Position numbers and translations under genes: made by a program. The notes under the pieces are model-generated. The model searched no databases. It saw only the letters and a program-made list of their open reading frames with translations, and had not been told where the DNA came from. Of a stretch of DNA of 16,117 nucleotides, positions 8,301 through 13,612 are shown piece after piece (within the stretch, counting starts at the first letter, position 1; every line of letters begins with the position of its first letter). Source of the stretch: JABMRP01 sp964444795 (GTDB taxonomy: Bacteria; Planctomycetota; Planctomycetia; Pirellulales; Thermoguttaceae); contig CAYUIQ010000208.1 in the NCBI GenBank assembly GCA_964444795.1, positions 1 through 16,117 on the forward strand. Reading direction: 5' to 3'.

Positions 8301-9947
8301 CGCCAGCAGCGACATCACCAGCCCTTCCCGCAGCGGATCGATCGGCGGGTTGGTGACCTGCGCGAACAGTTGCTTGAAATAACCGAAGAGCGATTTCTGC
8401 CGGGTCGAGAGCACGGCCAGCGGCGCGTCGTTGCCCATCGAACCGACCGGTTCCTGGCCGTTGGCCGCCATCGGGGCAATGATCGCGCGCAGGTCCTCGC
8501 GGGTGTAGCCGAACGCGCGAAGCCGGCAGGTCAGCGGCTGCACGGCCCTGTCGGTACCGCGCGAAGGTTGAAACAGGCCTCGCAGCTCGATCTGATTTTC
8601 CTCCAACCAGCGGCGATACGGCCTCTGCCGGGCGATCTTGCCCTTGATTTCGTTGTCCACGACGATCCGCCCCTCGCTCGTGTCGACCAGGAACATGCGA
8701 CCGGGGTGAAGACGTCCCTTACGGCGGATCTTTTCCGGCGGAAAGTCAACGACCCCCGTTTCGCTGGACAGCACCACCAGCCCGTCGGTCGTCACAATGT
8801 AACGACAGGGCCGCAAGCCGTTCCGGTCCAGGGTGCCGCCCACGCGAATGCCGTCGGTGAAGACGATCGCCGCCGGGCCGTCCCAGGGCTCCATGATCGA
8901 CGCGTGGTAGCGGTAGAATGCCCGCTTGTCGACGCTGATGTGATAGCGCGGGCCGAACGCCTCGGGAACCATCATCATCAGCGCATGGGGAGCCGACCGG
9001 CCGGCACGCACCAGCAGTTCCATCGCGTTGTCGAAACTGGCCGAATCGCTGGCCCCCGATTCGACGATCGGAAACAGGTCCGATAAGTCGTCGGCCAGTT
9101 GGGGCGCGGCCATCGTCTTCTCGTAACCCTGGAGCCGGTTCACATTGCCCCGCAACGTGTTGATCTCACCATTGTGGGCGATCATCCGAAAAGGCTGCGC
9201 CAGGGGCCAACTGGGAAATGTATTGGTGCTGTACCGCTGATGCACGATAGCCAACGCCGTGGTGACCCGCGGATCGTTCAAGTCCGGATAATAGCCGGCC
9301 AGTTGCGGCGCCAGAAACATGCCCTTGTAGACGATCGTCCGGCAGGAACACGAAGGGAAATAGAAGTCGGCGGCCGCTTCGCCCAACTCCCGGCGAACCC
9401 GATGTTCGGTCCGCTTGCGAACCGCGAACAACCGCCGCTCCAGGCCTTCGCCCCAGAGGTCCGAGCCCGAGACGAAAACTTGCCGAATCACCGGCTCGGC
9501 CGCCCGCGCGATATCGCCCAAGCAAGTGTTGTCGGTCGGCACCTTACGCTCGGCCAGTATCTTCAAGCCGGCCTTGCCCAATACGGCGGCGAAAATCTGC
9601 TTGCACCGGCGACGTACCGATTCTCGTTGGGGGAGAAACAACATCGCCACGGCGTACTGTTCGGGCTCCGGCAGCGACGCATCGAGGCGCTGGAGTTCGG
9701 CGGTGAAAAACTCGTGTGGAATCTGTAGCAGAATTCCCGCCCCGTCGCCGGTCGATTCGTCCGCTCCCGCCGCTCCGCGGTGCATCAGGTTCAGCAGCAC
9801 CTGCTTGCCGTGTTCGACGATCGCATGTTCGCGCCGGCCGGAGATGTTGACCACGGCCCCGATACCACAGGCGTCATGCTCGTATTGGGGGGAATACAAA
9901 CCGCTTTCAGGGTGTATGCCGGCGTATTGATGGGGATTGTGTGGCAT
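5352..9947 (-). CDS. gltB: glutamate synthase [NADPH] large (alpha) subunit
   Basis: This is the 1531-residue catalytic subunit. The N-terminal class-II glutaminase domain hydrolyses glutamine, ammonia moves through an internal tunnel, and the FMN domain reduces the 2-iminoglutarate to glutamate. The nucleophile is Cys27 in YEHDACGIGAVV, so a 26-residue propeptide must be removed. The 3Fe-4S cluster cysteines are C1142, C1148 and C1153 (CILMRKCHLGTC). The FMN/2-oxoglutarate region precedes them (TGEGGEDPARY, ISPPPHHDIYSIEDLAQ). The C-terminal GxxG beta-helix domain contains GVGDHGCEYMTGG. The start is ATG 9947 (MPHNPHQYAG), ten bases after GAGAGAG on the transcript; upstream in-frame codons add 32 unconserved-looking residues. 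It is the first gene of gltBD, behind a leader of up to about 210 bases. No truncation is seen. Confidence 0.96.
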   Translation of the reverse strand: MPHNPHQYAGIHPESGLYSPQYEHDACGIGAVVNISGRREHAIVEHGKQVLLNLMHRGAAGADESTGDGAGILLQIPHEFFTAELQRLDASLPEPEQYAVAMLFLPQRESVRRRCKQIFAAVLGKAGLKILAERKVPTDNTCLGDIARAAEPVIRQVFVSGSDLWGEGLERRLFAVRKRTEHRVRRELGEAAADFYFPSCSCRTIVYKGMFLAPQLAGYYPDLNDPRVTTALAIVHQRYSTNTFPSWPLAQPFRMIAHNGEINTLRGNVNRLQGYEKTMAAPQLADDLSDLFPIVESGASDSASFDNAMELLVRAGRSAPHALMMMVPEAFGPRYHISVDKRAFYRYHASIMEPWDGPAAIVFTDGIRVGGTLDRNGLRPCRYIVTTDGLVVLSSETGVVDFPPEKIRRKGRLHPGRMFLVDTSEGRIVVDNEIKGKIARQRPYRRWLEENQIELRGLFQPSRGTDRAVQPLTCRLRAFGYTREDLRAIIAPMAANGQEPVGSMGNDAPLAVLSTRQKSLFGYFKQLFAQVTNPPIDPLREGLVMSLLAYTGKQQNLLAETPEHCRQLLLPHPILTNEDIERLRGATRDDFKVATLPALFDADADYPGEALRRALEELAEKARQAIADGASLLIVSDRDVSAAKAPIPSLLATAALHHGLLQQRLRSEAGIVVESGEPREVMHFCLLCGYGANAVNPYLAFEAIGRLQRDGDLPQDVELDQLSDQYVGAIKKGILKTMSKMGISTLRSYHAAQQFEAVGLQRAIVNRYFRGTASRIEGAGLQEIAAEAIVRHREAFQPPDPGSLDLDFGGEYQLRDDGEKHNWNAAAVTQLQQAVINNDRRRYEEFAQTVNEQTRSLCTLRGLFEFVPGEAVPLEEVEPVERIVKRFYTGAMSHGSISKEAHETMAVAMNRLGGMSNTGEGGEDPARYEISADGDSANSGVKQVASGRFGVTIEYLSQAKMLQIKMAQGAKPGEGGQLPGHKVTDEIARMRHSTPGVSLISPPPHHDIYSIEDLAQLIYDLKCANPGDGETPGAMVSVKLVSEVGVGTIAAGVAKGKADEVLISGHDGGTGASPLSSIKHAGAPWELGLAETQQTLVLNGLRDRILVQVDGQMRTGRDVVVGALLGAERFGFGTAALVSLGCILMRKCHLGTCPVGIATQDAKLRDRFAGKAEFLVRYLTFVAEEIRQLMAELGFRTLDEMVGRVDRLRCRKAIDHWKARGLDLSAVFQPPDQSGGCPLRRVRRQSNVLEDHLDWKILEEARPALEDRQPVAIRLPIRNVDRTVGTILSNRIVTRWGREGLPDGTIRIRVSGSAGQSFGAFLAPGVTLRLIGDSNDYLGKGLSGGRIVVQTPPGSPFEPHQNVIVGNTLLYGATCGEVFINGLAGERFAVRNSGAVAVVEGVGDHGCEYMTGGVVAVLGRTGRNFAAGMSGGVAYVFDEHQLFDTLCNLDMVDLESIWREEDERILHDLVTRHYEETESRRAERILNNWPEMAGKFVKVIPIDYRKALQRVREREHSQGEETLATEEVFGG

Positions 9948-10094
9948 TCTGACTATTCTCTCTCCCGCATTCGCGGTCCATGGCGGACGCTCTGTCCAAC
10001 GCCCGTTGAAATGTTCGCGGCGCCAGCACCAAATTATATCCAATGCGATTTCCCGGCGAAGCCGTCCAAGGCGAATTCCGGGACCCGTTTACTG

Positions 10095-10131
10095 GCGGCG
10101 CGGACCGTTGCGGTCAACGGCCGTCCGCCGC
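10095..10131 (-). promoter_or_regulatory. hairpin in the gltB leader
   Basis: GCGG-CG-CGGAC (10095-10105) pairs with GTCCGCCGC (10123-10131) with a two-base bulge, and inside it GTTG/CAAC form a tip stem with a CGGT loop. It would fold in the 5' leader of gltB if transcription starts near 10158. On the plus strand it is followed by TGAGTTTTGG, so it could instead end a plus-strand transcript, but no plus-strand gene precedes it. A regulatory role is inferred only. Confidence 0.35.
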
Positions 10132-10164
10132 TGAGTTTTGGACCTGCTGTTTCTCGCTACCACG

Positions 10165-10192
10165 ATTTTAGCATTAGTATAGCTAATGTCAA
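10165..10192 (-). promoter_or_regulatory. strong sigma-70-type promoter of gltBD
   Basis: On the minus strand a perfect TTGACA (10187-10192) and TAAAAT (10165-10170, 5/6 match) are 16 bases apart, and the -10 is preceded by TGC, the extended -10 element. The start point would be near 10158. The spacer and flanks contain the dyad CATTAG-TATAG-CTAATG (10172-10188), which overlaps the last bases of the -35 box, so a regulator bound there would occlude polymerase. The surrounding AT-rich patch contrasts with the GC-rich genes. Confidence 0.6.
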
Positions 10193-10312
10193 TAGGTTGA
10201 TACTATTATATCCACTTAAACCACTCTCCTTGCTAGGCGGATACAGTCATGCGGAGGTGGATGGAGTAATCCTAACCCGGTACGTGTTTTGGCCAACTGG
10301 GAGCCGACGCAT

Positions 10313-10348
10313 GAAGAAGATCATGAGGGGGTGGCTGTCCCCTTCTTC
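10313..10348. repeat. hairpin resembling a dispersed repeat
   Basis: GAAGAAG (10313-10319) and CTTCTTC (10342-10348) are complementary, and AGGGG (10326-10330) can alternatively pair with CCCCT (10339-10343). A nine-base direct repeat CCTTGCTAG at 10228-10236 and 10367-10375 brackets the element at about 130 bases. I suspect a small non-autonomous repeat or decayed element, but no transposase coding is recognisable and chance cannot be excluded. Confidence 0.3.
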
Positions 10349-10465
10349 AACAGATTAGTACCGGGGCCTTGCTAGCATGGTTGGCCGTCAGGCTGGCGGT
10401 CCATTACGGTCGCGGCCCGGCCCGATGTTTCGATTGCGAGGAGATTGAAGCATGCACGCACGATC

Positions 10466-10494
10466 TTGACATTCCGCCGGGCATCGATCCTAAT
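10466..10494 (+). promoter_or_regulatory. candidate promoter of the cytochrome cassette
   Basis: A perfect TTGACA (10466-10471) is followed after 17 bases by CCTAAT (10489-10494), which matches the -10 consensus at 4/6. Transcription would begin near 10501, about 70 bases before the first gene of the cassette. The -10 lacks the usual leading TA, so this is only a candidate. Confidence 0.35.
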
Positions 10495-10574
10495 GCACCG
10501 CTTGCCGCGCGCCGCAGCCACAACTCACCGACGGCCGGCGCGCCCTCCCGCCAACCATCCCCGGGGTTCTCGTG

Positions 10575-12431
10575 ATGCCGCACCCGTACTCGACCGTTTC
10601 GATTCTCGCCGCCGCGCTATGCATCGCTCTCGTCCGCGGCTCGGCCGTTGCGGATCCGCCGGGCGAGCCACCCTCGTACAAGTCGCCGGTCGAGTTGGCT
10701 GTTTCACCCGACGGGGCGTTCTTGTACGTGACCAACCAAACGGCCGGTTCGCTGTCCGTGGTCGACACTCGGGCGGCAGCCGTGGTGAAGGAGATTCCCC
10801 TGGGCCGAATGCCGACGGGCGTGGCGGTCAGCCCCGACGGGAAGACGGTATTCGCGGCCAACACGCTCGACCACCAGATCAGTTTCGTCGAGGTGCAATC
10901 CGGCCAGGTGGTTGCCGAAGTGGCCTGCGGTTTCGAGCCGACCGGATTGTGCATTTCTCCCGACGGCACGACCCTCTATTCGGCCAACTACATTTCCGAC
11001 GACCTGTCGGTGATCGACGTACTCCAGCGAAAGGAGATCGCCCGAATCCCCGTCGAGCGTGCTCCGACCTATCCTGCCATTACCCCCAACGGCAAGACGC
11101 TGCTGGTGCAAAACTCGCTCTCGTCGCGTCCGGCGACCGACACGAAGCTCTCGGCGCATGTATCGGTCATCGATACGGCAAGCCGAAAAATCACCGCATC
11201 GCGACGTTCGCCGGGTACGATGCTCTTGGGCATGGGCATGGCCATGCACCCCAGCGGCAGCCACGCCTTCGCCGTGCATCACCGGCCGAATTTCAACATC
11301 ACGCCGTCGCAATTGAGCCAAGGTTGGGTGCAGACCAACGCGCTGTCGATCATCCCCCTGGCCAATCCCGAGGGTGAGGTGATCACCGTGCAGTTGGACA
11401 ACGTCAATTCCGGCGCGGCCAATCCGCACGGCGTGGCCGTCTCGCCCGACGGCAACACGCTCTACGTGACCAACCGGGGGATTCACCGCATCTCGGTCGT
11501 CGACCTGGTCAAGCTGCGCGCCTTGCTGGCCGCCACGCCGCCGGAGAAGCGATCGGGGGCGCATTTCAATTTGGGATATCTTTGGGGTGCGAAGGGCATC
11601 ATCCGCCGGGTCGATTGCGGCGGGCTGGGACCCAAGGGGATCGCCGTTTCGCCCCGCGACGGTACCGTGTACGTGGCCAACTACTTCTCCGACTCGGTCG
11701 CCGTGCTCAATCCCAAGACCCTGGAGGTCACCCACCGCATCGCATTGGGGCCGCCGCTGGAGATGACGACCGAAAGACGCGGCGAACTGTTCTTCAACGA
11801 CGCCCGGCAGTGTTTCCAACAATGGCTATCCTGCACGAGTTGCCATCCGCGGGTGCGGGCCGACGGCGTGAATTGGGACCTGCTCAACGACGGCATGACC
11901 AATCCGAAGAATGCCAAATCGCTGGTCGGCGCCTGGCAAACGCCCCCCTCGATGTCGCTGGGCGTTCGAGCGCGAATGGAAGTGGCGGTTTCCAAGGGAT
12001 TCCTGTTCATCCAGTTTCACCAACCGGCCGACGACGAGGTCGAGGCCGTCTCGGCCTATTTGCGATCGGTCGAGTTTATCCCCAGCCCGTGGCATCGCCA
12101 GGCCGACGGTTCGCTCGATGCACTGGCCCAGCGGGGCCAACGGGTATTCGAGATAGCGCAGTGCGACATGTGCCATCCCGAGCCGCTCTACACCGATCTG
12201 GAGATGTATAACGTCGGGACCCAAGGACCTCGCGATTTCCCCGAACACAAACGGTTCGACGTTCCCACGCTTAAGGAGGCGTATCGCACGGCACCCTTCT
12301 TGCACGACGGTCGGGCGGCCACGCTGCGGGAAGTGTTGACCACCTACAACCCCGAGGACCGGCACGGAAAAACGTCGCGTCTGAGCCCGGAGGATATCGA
12401 CGCACTAATCGCGTTTTTGAAAACGCTTTGA
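10575..12431 (+). CDS. secreted YVTN beta-propeller / di-haem cytochrome c peroxidase-like protein
   Basis: This protein of 618 residues has a Sec signal peptide (SILAAALCIALVRGSAVA, cleavage before DPPG). Residues about 38-395 form about seven propeller blades with recurring VAVSPDG and LYVTN motifs, the YVTN type. The C-terminal part resembles the di-haem cytochrome c peroxidase/MauG fold: haem sites SCTSCH near 420-424 and CDMCH near 530-534, the PTLKEAYRTAPFLHDG stretch and a terminal LSPEDIDALIAFLKTL. It probably binds two c-type haems outside the cytoplasmic membrane and transfers electrons or oxidises a substrate; the propeller may be a docking or catalytic surface. The start is ambiguous: GTG 10572 and ATG 10575 are adjacent and neither has a clear ribosome-binding site. 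It is the first gene of a three-gene operon, 24 bases before the next. The substrate is unknown. Confidence 0.85.
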   Translation: MPHPYSTVSILAAALCIALVRGSAVADPPGEPPSYKSPVELAVSPDGAFLYVTNQTAGSLSVVDTRAAAVVKEIPLGRMPTGVAVSPDGKTVFAANTLDHQISFVEVQSGQVVAEVACGFEPTGLCISPDGTTLYSANYISDDLSVIDVLQRKEIARIPVERAPTYPAITPNGKTLLVQNSLSSRPATDTKLSAHVSVIDTASRKITASRRSPGTMLLGMGMAMHPSGSHAFAVHHRPNFNITPSQLSQGWVQTNALSIIPLANPEGEVITVQLDNVNSGAANPHGVAVSPDGNTLYVTNRGIHRISVVDLVKLRALLAATPPEKRSGAHFNLGYLWGAKGIIRRVDCGGLGPKGIAVSPRDGTVYVANYFSDSVAVLNPKTLEVTHRIALGPPLEMTTERRGELFFNDARQCFQQWLSCTSCHPRVRADGVNWDLLNDGMTNPKNAKSLVGAWQTPPSMSLGVRARMEVAVSKGFLFIQFHQPADDEVEAVSAYLRSVEFIPSPWHRQADGSLDALAQRGQRVFEIAQCDMCHPEPLYTDLEMYNVGTQGPRDFPEHKRFDVPTLKEAYRTAPFLHDGRAATLREVLTTYNPEDRHGKTSRLSPEDIDALIAFLKTL

Positions 12432-12455
12432 GACAACCGTTGCGGAGGATATATC

Positions 12456-13610
12456 GTGAAGACTCGATCGTTTAGCCGTGTGTTGAAAGAGGGTTGTTTG
12501 TGGAGCGTGCCTGGGGTCGAGCGCAGCGAGCCCCCAGAAGACGTGGTTCTGTGGGGTCGCTGCGCTCCACCACAGGCACCCACGCGACTTCTTCGCCGGA
12601 CTGCTAGAATTGCCGTGCTGCTCATCGGATTCCTCGTGGCATCGACATCAGCCGTCCAATCGCAACCAACACCGGGCGCCGAGCAACTCAAGACCAAGGC
12701 GGCCGTGTTCCTGCGGGCCGCGGGGCTTGCCGAAAATTCGCAGCGGCAATACTGGATTTATCGCGGAAAAACCTGCGTGGCCAAACCGGTCGCCGGCCGG
12801 CCCGTGTTTCTGGCGCCGGGGAAGTACGAGATCCGCGTCGGGTTCTTCTCGGGTTACCGCACACACGAGGTCGAGCTAACCGCCGGACAGCGATACGAGG
12901 TGCCCACCGGACTGCTCACCCTCCGGCAAGTGACCCCGCCGGATCGCCCGTCGACCGTGCCCCAGAAGATTTACTTCGGCGATACCTACCTGGCCACCGG
13001 ATACCAGGGCGACACGGCCCGGCTTCTCCCGGGAACCTATCGCGTCTGCCATCAGGATGCGGCCGGCGAGTCGGCCACCACGGCCGTCGGTCCGTGGCAC
13101 CTGATGGGCCTTTTTCCGAATCCGCAAACGCCGCGGAAGCACGCCGGCTTTGGCATCAAGTATCCGCCCGAGGACAATCCCGTTCCTGATCTCGGCAAGG
13201 CGTACACACACAGCGGGCGCGAGTTCCGCTGGATCGCGGCCGGCGAGCAGTACCCGGAATTTGTCCTGACCCGAACGTTTCCCAACTGGGGAATCGCCTA
13301 TGCCACGGCAACGATCGAGTCGGACACACCGCGGGAAGTCGAACTGATCGTGACGCTCTACGGCGGCGGGAAAGTGTGGCTCAACGGCCAGTTGGTCAAG
13401 ACCGTGCCCGTACCCGCCCGGGCCTATCTTCCGCAACGGATCAGCACGTTTGTGAAACTCAACGCGGGCAAGAACGTGCTGCTGGTAAAGACACCGCGAA
13501 CGAACACGCTCTGGACGCTTGGGGCGACGGTCGTTGACTGGCGGATGTACGAAATCGAGGTCGCGGCCGATGGCAGCCAGATCGTTGCCGGCGCCGATCG
13601 AAAGGAATAA
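12456..13610 (+). CDS. uncharacterised secreted beta-sandwich protein with a repeat insertion in its leader
   Basis: I do not recognise a named family for this 384-residue protein. The start is GTG 12456, seven bases after GGAGG (12444-12448). The N-terminus MKTRSFSRVL is followed by residues 18-42 encoded by a dispersed repeat (VPGVERSEPPE and VLWGRCAPPQAPT), then a normal-looking signal core RRTARIAVLLIGFLVASTS with cleavage near residue 69. Residues about 75-205 look like two related small beta units (QYWIYRGKTCVAKP with FLAPGKYEIRV; QKIYFGDTYLATGY with LLPGTYRV), reminiscent of PEGA-like domains. Residues about 275-370 (GGGKVWLNGQLVKTV, LNAGKNVLLVKT) resemble a PA14/galactose-binding-type sandwich. 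No haem motif is present. It sits between two haem proteins, with only two bases separating it from the next start, so it may be a scaffold or ligand-binding partner; that role is inferred. Confidence 0.75.
   Translation: MKTRSFSRVLKEGCLWSVPGVERSEPPEDVVLWGRCAPPQAPTRLLRRTARIAVLLIGFLVASTSAVQSQPTPGAEQLKTKAAVFLRAAGLAENSQRQYWIYRGKTCVAKPVAGRPVFLAPGKYEIRVGFFSGYRTHEVELTAGQRYEVPTGLLTLRQVTPPDRPSTVPQKIYFGDTYLATGYQGDTARLLPGTYRVCHQDAAGESATTAVGPWHLMGLFPNPQTPRKHAGFGIKYPPEDNPVPDLGKAYTHSGREFRWIAAGEQYPEFVLTRTFPNWGIAYATATIESDTPREVELIVTLYGGGKVWLNGQLVKTVPVPARAYLPQRISTFVKLNAGKNVLLVKTPRTNTLWTLGATVVDWRMYEIEVAADGSQIVAGADRKE
12507..12579 (+). repeat. inverted pair of the 33-base dispersed repeat, inside a coding sequence
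   Basis: Arm 1 (12507-12539) matches the reverse complement of 12-44 exactly. Arm 2 (12547-12579) is an inverted copy with 29 of 33 identities, separated by seven bases. The four differences are two compensatory pairs: CTGGGG/CCCCAG becomes CTGTGG/CCACAG, and an inner C-G pair becomes G-C. Each arm can fold by itself, and the two arms can pair with each other. The element lies in frame within the 5' coding region of the secreted protein at 12456-13610. Confidence 0.85.
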
Positions 13611-13612
13611 CG

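Larger units (their letters stand above)
9948..10571. other. divergent intergenic region between gltB and the cytochrome cassette
   Basis: These 624 bases separate the oppositely oriented gene blocks and contain no convincing gene. The gltB-proximal 210 bases would be leader RNA, with a hairpin at 10095-10131. A perfect TATAAT on the minus strand (10033-10038) lacks a good -35 box and is a weak second gltB promoter candidate. An unusually AT-rich patch at 10160-10220 carries the main gltB promoter. A repeat-like hairpin lies at 10313-10348, and a plus-strand promoter candidate at 10466-10494 precedes the cassette. A short GAGGAG-preceded ATG at 10452 runs only five codons to a stop. Confidence 0.7.

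Noticed and set aside
10369..10575. Possible 68-codon gene ahead of the cytochrome gene, from TTG 10369
   Set aside because: It has no ribosome-binding site, no recognisable motif and it overlaps the promoter candidate. Its stop merely coincides with the cytochrome start.
10445..11377. A 310-codon plus-strand frame preceded by GAGGAG and overlapping the cytochrome gene
   Set aside because: The translation is Arg/His/Pro-rich without domain signal and is out of frame with the propeller protein. The ribosome-binding-like site is probably fortuitous.
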